64,000 nucleotides of DNA from Mercenaria mercenaria (Eukaryota > Mollusca > Bivalvia > Venerida > Veneridae): assembly GCF_021730395.1 (NCBI RefSeq), contig NC_069377.1, forward strand, positions 43,354,501 to 43,418,500, written 5' to 3'. Positions within the stretch are counted from its first letter, which is position 1. Every line of letters starts with the position of its first letter. The position numbers were made by a program, and so were the translations under genes. The notes under the pieces are model-generated. The model was not told where the DNA came from, did no database searches, and saw nothing but the letters and a program-made list of their open reading frames with translations. This document shows, piece after piece, positions 44,897 through 56,193 of the stretch.

Positions 44897-47434
44897 CGTC
44901 ATGATAATCAAGAGAGCGCACACGTAGCTGGCATGGCTGCTCGGCGCACATTAATGATCCTGGGTAAATAAAATCTGTACAAAAATACTTTGGAAGCATA
45001 GAATGCAACCAAGTAGAATAATAGCAGACTCGGTTTGATTGAGTCTGTTCATGACAGGTAACTGGTAAAGAAATTGTGTATTTAATGACGAATTTTGTAA
45101 TATAGGTCTTGCATGCGATGTAAATCATCGTTGGGGTATTTTCAACAGCTTATAGACAAACTGTCAGGGAATGTGACACCTCAGGATATACATGGATTTA
45201 AAGGTAATTTTAATGTCTTTTAAATGCATGTAATTCAAAGTGCATACTTTCAGGATGAATATGGTGTAATAAACAATTTGTACGTGTGGTATCAAGGGAG
45301 AAATGCCATAAGCGACCATGATAATCAACACACAAATCCTAAGCCAGGGAATATGACACCACTTACTGTACATCATGTTAAAGGTATTTTTATTGAAAGA
45401 TTAAACGTTTTCAACCAAAGATAGGAACCTGTACCTTAATACAGAATTTAATGAATACAGTATTTATGAAAGACAGTATTATACCTTTAATATAACAAAT
45501 GGCATCACATTCCCTGAAAGATGGTCTGTATGATGTTTAAAGGCGCTCCAAACGGCGTTCTCCAAGACGATTTAAGACGAAAGATTGAATGAAATACCCA
45601 TTTTATCCCCAGGATAAAAACAAGAACATGAGCCTAAATTCAGTCGAAAAACAATGTAAATACCTCTAAAATGATGTATGGTAAGTAGTATCACATTCCC
45701 TGAAAGAGGGTCTGTTGGATCTTCAAACGTGCTCCGACCGGTGTTCTCCAAAAGGACGTAACGTAGAATACATTTACCATATTCATACCCAAGATTGCAG
45801 AAATTCATTTGAAATGAGAAGATATAAATACATTAAAAATGAAGTATTGCAAGTGATGTCATATTCACTGAGAAAGCATCTGTGGACTGTTCAATGTACT
45901 CAGAACGGCGTTCCTTCATCTATACTTAAGGTACTTAAGGAATCATCTACCCTATTCATTCCCAAGATAGAAACGTGAGTCTGCATGCGTCTGAAAGACA
46001 ATATAAATATTTCTAAAATGATGTAATGCAAATGGTGTCACATTCCCTGAAAGAGGGTCTGGGTGATATTCGACAGTGTTCCAAACGGTTTTCTCAAACA
46101 AGACTTAAGGTGAAAGATTGAATGATATACCTACTTTAAACCCCAAGATAGAAACAACATCAGCGCGTCTGAAAGACAATATAAATACCTGTAAAATGAT
46201 GTATGGCAAGCGGTAAAACATTCCCTGAAATAACGTCTGTGGGATGTTCAAATTGCTCTGAACGGTCTTTTTCTCCATAATACTTAATCCGTAAAAGAGG
46301 GTCTGTCGGCTGTTCCAAATGCTCCGAAAAGCATTTTCAAAGAATTATTAAGGTACAAGATTTAACAATATACCATATTCATCCCCAAGATAGGAATATC
46401 CGCGTAAATGCGTTTGAAAGAAAATGTAAATACTTTTAAGATGATATCTGAAAACTGGTGTCACATTTCCTGAAAGAGGGTCATTGCTCTGAACGGTCCT
46501 TTCTCCAATATGCCAACGGTAGAAGATTGTATGATCTACCTAATTCATCCCCAAGAAAGGAACTAGGCCTTTAATGCATTTCAAAGACAGTATTAATAAC
46601 TTTAAAATGAATGATATAAGGCGGTGTCTCATTCCCTGAAAGATGGTCTGTGGAAAATTTAAAGGTTTCCGAACGGCGTTACCCAAGAACACTTAATGTG
46701 GAAGATTGACTGAAATACCCAATTTATCCCCAAGATAGAAACATGAACCTTAATTCAGTCGATATAAAATAGAAATAACTCTAAAATTCCCTGAGAAAGT
46801 GTCTATGAATAAAATGCTCCGAACGGCATTTCTTCCCTAATACTTACGGTAGAAGATTGAATGGTCTACGTAATTCATCTCCATGTTAGGAACCTTTAGA
46901 GCATTATTTGAAAGACAATATAAATACCTTTCAAATGATGTATAACAAGCGGTGTCACATTCCCCCGAAAAGAGGGTATGTGGGCTGTTCAGAAGTGTTC
47001 CGAACGGCGTTCATCCTAAAAGATATGAATTTGGGCCTAAATGTGTCTGATCGACTATATAAATTTCTTTAACATGACGTACGGTAAGTGGTGCCATATT
47101 CCCTGCCATAGGATTTGTGTATTGTGTATCATGGTCGCTAACGGCATTTCTCCCTTGATGCCATACCTACATAATTATTTATTGTACCCTATTCATCCTC
47201 AAAGTATGCAAATTGAATTGCATACATTTAAAAGACATCACAATTATCTTTAAATCCATGAATAATAAGTGGTGTCTCATTCCCTGACGGTTTGTCTATA
47301 TGTATATTAGAAAATTCGCCGTTAAATACCCAATTTCTTTACATGTACCTAGAATCATTACAGTGCGCTAGGGCAGCCATTTTGTTACTGTTTGCCAACT
47401 ATGTGTCTGTGTGCTATATTGATTATCAGTGACG
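44897..47434. mobile_element. Long-inverted-repeat element with internal satellite array, unit A
   Basis: The left 44897-45420 and right 47040-47434 are inverted copies. Shared words read on the right include TGTGCGCT-like/GCAGCCAT, AAATACCCAATTTCTTTAC, TTCCCTGAC and GCATTTCTCCCTTGAT. Between them lie about ten direct units of 165-185 bp, each with GTCACATTCCCTGAAAGAG, GCTCCGAACGGCGTT and CATCCCCAAGATAGGAAC. The outermost units are part of the inverted arms. No transposase is present. It resembles foldback-type elements whose arms are built of tandem repeats. Confidence 0.65.
44967..45063 (+). mobile_element. Two-hairpin dispersed repeat, copy 3 (insertion in unit A only)
   Basis: Unit B reads GGGTAAGGAAATTGGG where unit A has about 97 extra bases starting ATAAAATCTG and containing GCAGACTCGGTTTGATTGAG. 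The copy at 57992-58112 starts and ends alike. The presence/absence difference between duplicated units shows that the sequence is mobile or was cleanly lost. Confidence 0.65.
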
Positions 47435-47759
47435 GAAGCAAAAAAAGCGCATGCGCAATTTTGGTTTTCTGTCCACGCGATGATAGTATCTAAAAATACT
47501 TTCGCTTTTCGTTGTTTACAAAAGTAAATCGTTGCAACAGTTTAAAAAGATGATAGAGAAAAACTGCGAAAACTTATTATAATAAATATTCCCGTAATTC
47601 TTGAAACTAGAAACTGATCAACCATTAGGTTTCATGTAAATATATGAGATCGTGGTGGCATTTTGCCTTTCGGTGATAAAATATTTTAAAGAATCACAAA
47701 TAACAATGTGAGAGTTAGTCGCATTAAGATATATACAAAAACTTGACAGGATAAGATCA

Positions 47760-47965
47760 ATGTTGATATTTGACCTTCAAGTGTGTTCTTGACCTTTGAG
47801 CTAAGAGTCTGGGTATTGTGCATGACAAGAAGTCTCATTATTGGAAACATTTTTCCTAAGGGTCTAAGTCGTCTCATTCTGGGGAACATCTGTGCCAAAA
47901 GTATTAAAACCCATTAATGAATGATAGAGTTATGAACTTGGCAGGACAAATTCTATTAAAAAAGT
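47760..47965 (+). repeat. TGACCTTCAAGTGTG repeat unit, unit A
   Basis: Single unit of the family at 38855-39530: TTTGACCTTCAAGTGTG, ACCTTTGAGCTAAGAG, GGTATTGTGCATGAC. Matches 55918-56110 in unit B. Confidence 0.6.
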
Positions 47966-48039
47966 CTCGAATTAATATCTAGTGCAAAATATACAGCTGT
48001 TGTCATATGCACATTTTCCATATATTGTTTTACTAAATA

Positions 48040-48998
48040 CGAGAAGCATTTGAAAAGTAGTGGCAACAGTCCAGTATTTTCACCACTTACACGTACTCCC
48101 TCAAGTGTTGCATATCAATGGAAAGAGCCTTGATTTTTCTGTCCAACTGACCGGAAATCGAACTAAAATCACTTGCAAAATCACATTTAATTAGCAGCCG
48201 AAATACATGTAGTATATCATACTGCCTGAAAAAAATGGCTGAATCTAGGTGCAGTTTTCGCGAAGAGCAGAGGTCGTATTGAAAGATAAGCGGACTGCTT
48301 GGCATCGGCACATCAGAAATTAAAGCCGACATGGACAAAGTGTACGGGGGCAGTACGCTGCCATCCGGTACTACTGCCTGATGGGTATCTCTCTTTAAAG
48401 AGGGGAGAACCAGCAGAAAGATGAAGCCAGGGCGCCATCTGACTGCTGTGTCTGACAAAGACATTGATGCTGAGAAAGTAATAATCGAGAAAGATACAAG
48501 AGGCACAGTGGAGCAGATAGGGGAAATATAGGGCCCTAATTCGTGAGATGTTTTCCTGATTTTAAAAGAAAGGCTAAACCTGCGTAAGGTTTGTGCACGC
48601 TGGATATCGCAGTTATTGAGGGAGAGGGTAGAAAAAGTTTCCGCCCTGTTCGTCAAATATAAAAGCAAAGAATCTAGGCGTATCAAAGAAATTGTTACAG
48701 GTGATGAGACGTGGCTGTACTTTATTTAGCAAAATGTGGGTAGGGGAAAATAACGAGAGCCCATTATTGCTCCGCGGAAGAGCCCGTTATTGCTCCGCGG
48801 AGTAGAAACGTCAGGCAGGTCATGTATGCCCTGTTCTTTGATTCCGATGGAATTGTGGCTCGAGTCCCTAACCCTGAACACAGTAGAAAGAACAAAGAAA
48901 ACGTCCTCTGCTGTTCTCGACCACTTCACAGCAATGCACCAAGTATAGGGGCGCATGGCATCAAGCTGCTACATGATAACGCCCCGGCCCATCGTTCA
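48040..48998 (+). mobile_element. Dead mariner transposon, unit A, right end cut by duplication
   Basis: The left inverted repeat CGAGAAGCATTTGAAAAGTAG is preceded by TA. A decayed transposase follows: MAESRCSFREEQRSY start at 48235, then VYGG...WVSLFKEGRTS, then LNLRKICARW/VCARW, ETWLYF (first catalytic Asp region, VTGDETWLYF) and LLHDNAPAHRSA (second catalytic Asp region). Several stops and frame changes make it non-functional. It ends abruptly after HRSAV at the junction with unit B, so its right inverted repeat is absent. Confidence 0.85.
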
Positions 48999-49265
48999 GC
49001 CGTAAATTAAAAGCAAGAAGTACAAGTAAAATTGTTAAAACTTACATGTACAAAAGTAAAATATATATATCGGCAAAAACAACGTTATGTGAATGTATAT
49101 TGGTTGATAATTCAGGATGCTTTTAACAGGATTCTACACAATCATTACTTCCAATTTGTCAGTATCTCGATTGTGTAAGCTCATTTTTGCCAGTCATGTA
49201 CTAACAATAGTTTAATGATATTCTTGACCATTTACAAATGAAGTAGAAAACACTTCTTTACTCAC

Positions 49266-49457
49266 ATAATACTTCCTGGACCATATTTAGGATATGTAGT
49301 GAACACCATCGAACTGTTTAACCAATCATGTCTTGTTTGGATTACCAACTCTTCCTCCTTGTCAAACATACCAGGAAGAAGATCAGAAAGAAAATCTATG
49401 GTCATATTTGTTAGATGTATATAGCAAGACCATATTTCGGTCAGACCTTTCTTTTTC
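49266..49457 (-). pseudogene. Relic exon, unit B
   Basis: Counterpart of 41579-41771. Here the stretch is 192 bases and stays open: RKKKGLTEIWSCYIHL, TIDFLSDLLPGMFDKEEELV, WLNSSMVFTTYPKYGPGSI. The donor is ATGTGAGTAAAG instead of AGGTGAGTAAAG. No family recognised; no further exons of the same gene were found nearby. Confidence 0.35.
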
Positions 49458-50252
49458 CTAAACAATCAGACAAATCCACCAGAACTTAATCTTCTGTTTA
49501 CGTTTTAAGATACTAATACCCTTTAAGGCTTATAGACTTTATTACATAAAGCAGCATATTAAATTTGTGTTTATCTGCATTTTTATGACCTTTTATTATG
49601 GGATATATGTATACATCATGAAAGAATTACTAAAATAGTTTGAATTATTATTTATCGGAAGGGCCAATCGCGTTTCAAGGTGAAATACATTTTAAAGAAG
49701 AAGTCCAAAATTTCTCCACGAATAAGTAAGTTGTTACAATTTTACGCTTGGACAAAAGAACAATCTTGTTTTCTTTAAGATAATAACATTTTATATCACT
49801 TGTTTTGCTGAGATGATAACCCTGTCTATACAGTATATAATATTTTTTAGATAAACAGGACTTATTTACCTTTCTGTCTTTAACAATGTCATGATTTTAT
49901 TCTTCTTTAAGGTGGCAAAAACACCTTATGATTTTTATGCTAAACATTAATTTCATTTAGACAGTGTATTAACCCTTATATTTTGGAAAGGTCTATTAAA
50001 TCTATAAAGATCTATATGTGTATTTTCAAACAGATAAAATAAAAAAAACTATATTAGTCCTTATGACAACACAAGATATCAGTCACTAGGGGTACAAATG
50101 TATTTATAGTTTATGCAACTGTTAAATTTATTGAATGCCTTGTCAAAAACATTGTACAAATTGTTTCACATAATTTCCTGCTTGTGTTTATTGATGGCAG
50201 GAATTTTATCTGTAGAAAATCAAAACAGTCGTAAAATAAGTACATTTGTAAG

Positions 50253-50260
50253 TATATAAG
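50253..50260 (+). promoter_or_regulatory. TATA box of FReD gene 5
   Basis: TATATAAG, 95 bp before the ATG at 50348, at the position of TATAAAAG in unit A. Confidence 0.45.
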
Positions 50261-50347
50261 TAGAAATGCTACTTCCCTTACTCATTATTGACTGTGGCTT
50301 ATTATGTGAAATAGACATTGACTTCTTAACACCAGTATCTCGGTAGT

Positions 50348-51196
50348 ATGGATCCAAGGCTTTTATTCTTGGCCGTAGTTGTGGGATTCATTTCTGCTGA
50401 AGATAGCGACAATGTTCGCATTCCACTTGTTAAATTGCAGACTAACTACGGTGTACATCAGGTGTCCGAAAATGAATGCGCTACGAAGGCAGACGTTGCA
50501 GAATTAAAACGACAGTTGTCGGTAAATATTTCTGTTATGATGGAACAACTTAAATCAAAACCAATCGACTGTGGAGATATTCAAAGCAAAGACTACCGAG
50601 CTACTGGAATTTATACCATATATCCGTTTCAAAGGGCTAGAGGTATATCAGTTAGATGCGATATGGACACATCTACCGGCGGATGGACAGTCATACAAAG
50701 GAGAGTTTTTGACAGTAACTTTTATAGGACTTGGGACGAATACGAAACTGGCTTTGGTGATCTTAGTACGAATTTCTGGCTTGGTAATCACTACATTCAT
50801 CTAATTACTAGTCAAGATAGATACGAACTACGTGTAGATCTTGCTAGTACTGATGGAGCAACGGCTTATGCACAGTATCGTGAATTTTCTGTAGGCGATG
50901 CCGAGTCAGGTTACAAATTGTTTGTTGGTGGATATAGTGGGAATGCCGGAGACAGCCTGATACGAGACGGAAGGGGAAATGGGATGAAATTCTCTACATA
51001 CGACAGGGATAATGATTTTCACAGTGATAACTGCGCGGTTAAGTACCACGGTGCCTGGTGGTATAAGGAATGCCTTCATTCAAACCTGAACGGAGACTAC
51101 GGCACTGAGAGTGCTAAAGGACCGGTCTGGTCATCATGGAAGGGATACGATGTTCCTATGAAAATGACAGAGATGAAAATTCGGCGAATTGTATAA
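50348..51196 (+). CDS. Secreted fibrinogen-related protein (FReD gene 5, unit B)
   Basis: A complete 282-residue single-exon paralog of gene 4, created by the 7.7-kb duplication. The signal peptide MDPRLLFLAVVVGFISA is followed by the same Cys44 and helical stalk, but Cys24 of gene 4 is Arg here (SDNVRIP), removing one possible interchain disulfide. The fibrinogen domain is intact: GGWTVIQRRV, FWLGNHYIHLIT, GGYSGNAGDSLI, calcium motif DRDNDFHSDNCA, WWYKECLHSNLNGDYG, ending KIRRIV. One residue is deleted relative to gene 4 near the C-terminus (GTESAKG against NTEFAKG). The frame is open despite scattered replacements, so both copies are probably expressed or only recently redundant. Confidence 0.92.
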   Translation: MDPRLLFLAVVVGFISAEDSDNVRIPLVKLQTNYGVHQVSENECATKADVAELKRQLSVNISVMMEQLKSKPIDCGDIQSKDYRATGIYTIYPFQRARGISVRCDMDTSTGGWTVIQRRVFDSNFYRTWDEYETGFGDLSTNFWLGNHYIHLITSQDRYELRVDLASTDGATAYAQYREFSVGDAESGYKLFVGGYSGNAGDSLIRDGRGNGMKFSTYDRDNDFHSDNCAVKYHGAWWYKECLHSNLNGDYGTESAKGPVWSSWKGYDVPMKMTEMKIRRIV

Positions 51197-51715
51197 TTCA
51201 GTCAACTTACGGAAATTTGTTTAAATTCTATTCGACACTGTAAGAAAACATTCAAAACTGGTAAAGACTTATTATGTTTAAAAACTTTAATAACTTTAAC
51301 TGTTAAGTTTTACGACTAAAATGCATTAATACTAACTATTTACCAACTGAGAGAGATAGTTTATGTCTTTATTCTGTCCAGCTCTCATTTTTCAAATATT
51401 ACATCAGATTTAAAAGTTGCAGATATATCTAGAAATGTTTATTCTACCCTATTATCTACCCTTACCTATTTTTGTACTTTGTTTAATTAAAATTAAACTG
51501 TACTTTTTATTGTATATTTGAAGCAACCCGTCTGCTATATTTTATCATTACTGTTTCTAATACTTTACGTCTCTGTTTAGGGCGATCTGTGCTTCCGGGA
51601 AATCTACCCTTACCTTTTATTTTTATGCTTAAAGATAATTATGTGAAAACTAAACAAGGAACATAACATGGATTCATTCCTCTTATTTGTGATGAAGTGA
51701 ATGTTTAAACCATTT

Positions 51716-52010
51716 GTAAGTTTTGTTTGTTCGTTTTTTGATTTAACGCCGTTTTTCAACAGTATTTCAGTCATGTAACGGCGGGAAGTTAACCTAACCA
51801 GTGTTCCTGGATTCTGTACCAGTACAAACCTGTTCTCTGCAAGTAACTGCCAACTTCCCCACATGAATCAGAGGTGGAGGACTAATGACTTCAGACACAA
51901 TGTCGTTTATCAAATAGTCACAGAGAACATACGCCCCGCCCGAGGATCGAACTCGCGACCCCGCGATCCGTAGACCGACGCTGTACCTACTGAGCTAAGC
52001 GGGCGGATAC
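51716..52010 (-). mobile_element. Complete tRNA-headed SINE with target duplication
   Basis: Flanked by CCATTT on both sides (51710-51715 and 52011-52016). Unit A has the empty site. On the minus strand the head CGCCCGCTTAGCTCAGTAGG carries an A box and GCGAGTTCGATCCTCG a B box. The tail has GACTGAAATACTGTTGAAAA and ends in an AAC/AAAC-rich stretch. The head folds only partly as an Arg-like tRNA (acceptor stem mismatched), so it is not a tRNA gene. At 295 bp it looks full length, and it inserted after the 7.7-kb duplication. Confidence 0.85.
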
Positions 52011-52887
52011 CCATTTTTAAGTAGTGTAAACGTAACCAATTACTCTAATATGGTAAAACGCTGAAGCTGAAGCTGAAACTACAGATAGAATATCCAGATG
52101 AATAGAATATCCAATTTCATCTTATCTAATTACGACTGGTTTTGCTGTTATAAATCTTAATTCATTTTACGACTTTACGCTTTTTTCAAAAAGTCATTAA
52201 AATAAGCATATTACAGTGTGTCTAAAATTTACAAGCGAGCAAACATCGTTGTTACAAAGTAATATGATAAAACTATTTAGTTTTGGCTGTTATTTACCCA
52301 CTTATAGTGATAAAAAATCTTCCTCTTTTTATCTTATGCATATTTGTCATTTTGTGAAACCTAAGCCTTCATACAAAATATACTTATTTGTTGACATTTT
52401 AAAAAGTGATATGACTGTCCTGACACGAACAAATAAATGAAGTATTGTCATACAATACAAGGCCGCCTACTGGAATGTAACTTGTTATCTCAACCACTGT
52501 ACTAGTATAATACATAATTGTATAATGAATACAATGCTTTGATATTTGACAATGATGTATATACAATATTGTACTATATAATTATACATTGTGTTATTAT
52601 AGCACAAATTGTTTGAATTGAAATTTGCATATATAAAGATCTACAGTTGTTGATTGCTTACAACATCTTTAAATGTAAAAAGGTATTTACTTTCAAATTG
52701 ATGTCATTTTATTATTAAATTGGTGGGGAAAATATGAAAAAAGTGTAATAATAATTATCATAATTCTGGAGAAAATACACAACTTTAAAAAAAAAAAAAA
52801 AGGTGATACGACATATGAGCTTATATTGAAGCGATTAACCAACATCATTGGGTGAGATTTAAAAAATAACACCGAACATGGCGGAAT

Positions 52888-55584
52888 CGTCATGATAATC
52901 ATGAGAGCGCACACGTAGCTGGCATGGCTGCTCAGCGCACATTAAGGATTCTGGGTAAGGAAATTGGGTATCTAACGACGAATTTCTAATATAGGTCTTG
53001 CATGCGATGTAAATCATCGGTAGGGTATTTTCAACAGCTTATAGACAAACCGTTCCACTTATTATACAAGGATTTAAATGTAATTTTAATGTCTTTTAAA
53101 TGCATGGAATTCAAAGTGCATACTTTGAGGATGGATATGTTGTAATAAACAATTTGTACGTATAGTATCAAGGGAGAAATGCCATTAGCGACTATGATAA
53201 ACAACACACAAATCTTATGCCAGGTAATATAACACCACTTACTCTACATCATATTGAAGGTATTTATATTGAAAGATCAAACGTTTTCATCCCAATGATA
53301 GAAACATGTACCTTAATACATTTGAAAGACAGTATTGAACCTTAAAAATGATGTACAAGAAATGACGTCACATTCACTGAATTGCGCTCCAAATGGCGTT
53401 TTCCTAGACGACTTAAGTCGAAAGATTGAATGAAATACCCATTTTATCCCCAAGATAAAAATATGAGCCTAAATTCGGTCTAACGACAATGTAAGTACCT
53501 CTACAATGATGTATGATAAGTGGTGTCACATTCCCTGAAAGAGGGTCTGTTGGATCCTTAAACGTGTTCCGACCGGCGTTCTCCAAAAAGACGTGACGTA
53601 GAAGACTGAATGATCTACATTTCCCATATTCATACTCAAGACAGCACGTTGTGTACATTCAAAATGATGTATGGCAAGTAATGTGATATTCACGAAGAAA
53701 GTATCTGTGGATTGTTCAATGTACTCAGAACGGCATTCCTTCCTCAATACTTAAGGTACAAGATTGTGCATGCGTCTGAAAGACATTATAAATACTTCTA
53801 AAATGATGTAATGCAAATGGTGTAACATTCCCTGAAAGAGGTCTGTGTGATATTATTCGAACGTGTTCCAAGCAGCTTTCTCCAGGAAGACTTAAGGTGA
53901 AAGATTGAATGATATACTTACTTAAATCCCCAAGATAGAAACAACATCAATGCGTCTAAAAGACAATATAAATACCTGTAAAATGATGTATGGCAAGCGG
54001 TGAAACATTCCCTGAAATAGCGTCTGTGGGATGTTCAAATTGCTCTGAACGGCCTTTTTCTCCATAATACTTAATCCCTAAAAGAGGGTCTGTCGGCTGT
54101 TCAAAATGCTCCGAAAGGCTTTTTTCAAAGAATAATTAAGGAACAAGATTTAACAATATACCATATTCATCCCCCAGATAGGAATATCCGCGTAAATGCG
54201 TTTGAAAGAAAATGTAAAAACTGGTGTCACATTCCCTGAAAGAGGGTCATTGCTCTGAACGGCCCTTTCTCCATAATGCCAACAGTAGAAGATTGCATGA
54301 TCTACCCGATTCATCCCTAAGAAAAGAACTAGGCCTTTAATGCATTTCAAAGACAGTATTAATACCTTTAAAATGAATGATATAAGGTGGTGGTGTCTCA
54401 TTCCCTGAAAGATGGTCTGTGGAAAGTTTAAAGGTATCCGAACGGCGTTACCCAAGAAGACTTAATGTGGAAGATTAACTGAAATACCCAATTTATCCCC
54501 AAGATAGAAACATGAACCTTAATTCAGTCGAAAAAAATTAGAAATAACTCTAAAATGATGTATGGCTAGTGGTGTCGCATTCTCCGAAAGATGGTCTGTG
54601 GGATGTTCAAAAGGCTCTGAACGGCTTTTTCTCCATACTACTTACAGCAGAAGATTGCGTGATCTACCTAACTCATCCCAGGATTGGAACCTGAGCCTTA
54701 ATGCATTTCAAAAACTGTACAGATACCTTTCAAATGATGCATAACAAGTGGTGTCACATTCTCTGAAATATGGTCTGTTGGCTGTTCAAGAGTGTTCCGA
54801 ACGGCGTTATCCAATCAATAAGACTTGAGGTGAAAGATTGAATGATATACCAAATTAATCCCTGAGAAAGCACTTTGATCCTAAACGCATTTGAAAGGAG
54901 ATATAAATACCTTTTAAAATGCTGTATAGCAAGTGGTGTCACATTCCCTGAGAAAGTGTCTATGGATAAAATGCTCCGAAAGGCATTTCTTCCCTAATAC
55001 TTACGGTAGAAGATTGAATGGTCTGCGTAATTCATCTCCAAGGTAGGAACCTTTAGAGCATTATTTGAAAGACAGTATAAATACCTTTCAAATGATGTAT
55101 AACAAGCGGTGTCACATTCCACCGAAAAGAGGGTCTGTGGGCTGTTCAAAAGTGTTCCGAACGGCGTTCATCCCAAAAGATATGAATTTGGGCCTAAATG
55201 TGTCTGATCGACAATATAAATTTCTTTAACATGACGTACAGTAAGTGGTGCCATATTCCCTCCATAGGATTTGTATATTGTTTATCATGGTCACTAACGG
55301 CATTTCTCCCTTGATGCCATACCTACAGAATTGTTTATTGTACCCTATCCATCCTCAAAGTATGCACATTGAATTGCATACATTAAAAAGACATCAAAAT
55401 TATCTTTAAATCCATGTATAATAAGTGGTGTCACATTCCCTGACGGTTTGTCTATATGTATATTAGAAAATTCGCCGTTAAATACCCAATTTCTTTACCT
55501 AGAATCCTTACAGTGCGCTAGGGCAGCCATTTTTGTTACTGTTTGCCAGCTATGTGTCTGTGTGCTATATTGATTATCAGTGAC
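52888..55584. mobile_element. Long-inverted-repeat element with internal satellite array, unit B
   Basis: Same structure as 44897-47434: inverted arms at about 52888-53290 and 55190-55584, with 12-14 units of 165-185 bp between them. The arms keep CAGAATCCTTAA...TGTGCGCT...GCAGCCAT on one side and its inverse on the other. Relative to unit A it has about two more satellite units (around 54550-54940) and lacks the 97-bp insertion. No coding capacity. Confidence 0.65.
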
Positions 55585-55917
55585 GGAAGCAAAATACGCG
55601 CATGCACAATTTTGGTGTTCTGTCCACGCGATGATAGCATCTAAAAATACTTTCGCTTTTCGTTGTTTACAAAAGTAAATCGTTGCAACAGTTTAAAAAG
55701 GTGATAGAGAAAAACTGCGAAAACTTATTATAATAAATATTCCCGTAATTCTGGAAACTAGAAACAGATCAACCATTAAGTTTCATGTAAATATATGAGA
55801 TCGTGGTGGCATTTTGCCTTTCGGTGATAAAGTATTTTAAAGAATCACAAATAACAATGTGAGAGTTAGTCGCAGATATATAAGATATATACAAAAACTT
55901 GACAGGAAAAGATCAAT

Positions 55918-56110
55918 GTTGATATTTGACCTTCAAGTGTGTTCTTGACCTTTGAGCTAGGAGTCTGAGTATTGTGCATGACAAGTTGTCTCATTACTGG
56001 AAACATTTTTGCTAAGGGTCTTAGTCGTCTCATTCTGGGGAACATCTGTGCCAAAAGTATTAAAATCCATTAATGAATGATAGAGTTATGGACTGGGCAG
56101 GACAAATCCT
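55918..56110 (+). repeat. TGACCTTCAAGTGTG repeat unit, unit B
   Basis: Counterpart of 47760-47965 with small changes; same family as 38855-39530. Confidence 0.6.
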
Positions 56111-56193
56111 ACTAAAAAAGTCTCGAATTAATATCTAGAGCAAAATATACAGCTGTTGTCATATGCATTTTCTATATATTGTTTTACTAAATA

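Larger units (their letters stand above)
41314..49002 (+). repeat. Tandem duplication, unit A (about 7.7 kb)
   Basis: Starting at TAAATTAAAAG, unit A aligns in order and orientation with unit B (49003 onward): relic exon, FReD gene, 3' flank, long-inverted-repeat element, TGACCTTCAAGTG repeat, mariner. Differences include an (AT)n run at 44585-44647 and a 97-bp insertion at 44967-45063 found only in A. A SINE found only in B is absent, and A has about two fewer satellite units. The right edge falls inside the mariner. Confidence 0.9.

Noticed and set aside
48087-48686. 199-codon frame on the minus strand in unit A (and shorter ones in unit B)
   Set aside because: Antisense shadow of the mariner transposase on the plus strand, which has the recognisable GDETW and HDNAPAH motifs.
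51930-52010. Arg-like tRNA gene
   Set aside because: Acceptor and anticodon stems do not pair properly, and the sequence is the head of a SINE with target duplication and an empty site in the duplicate unit.
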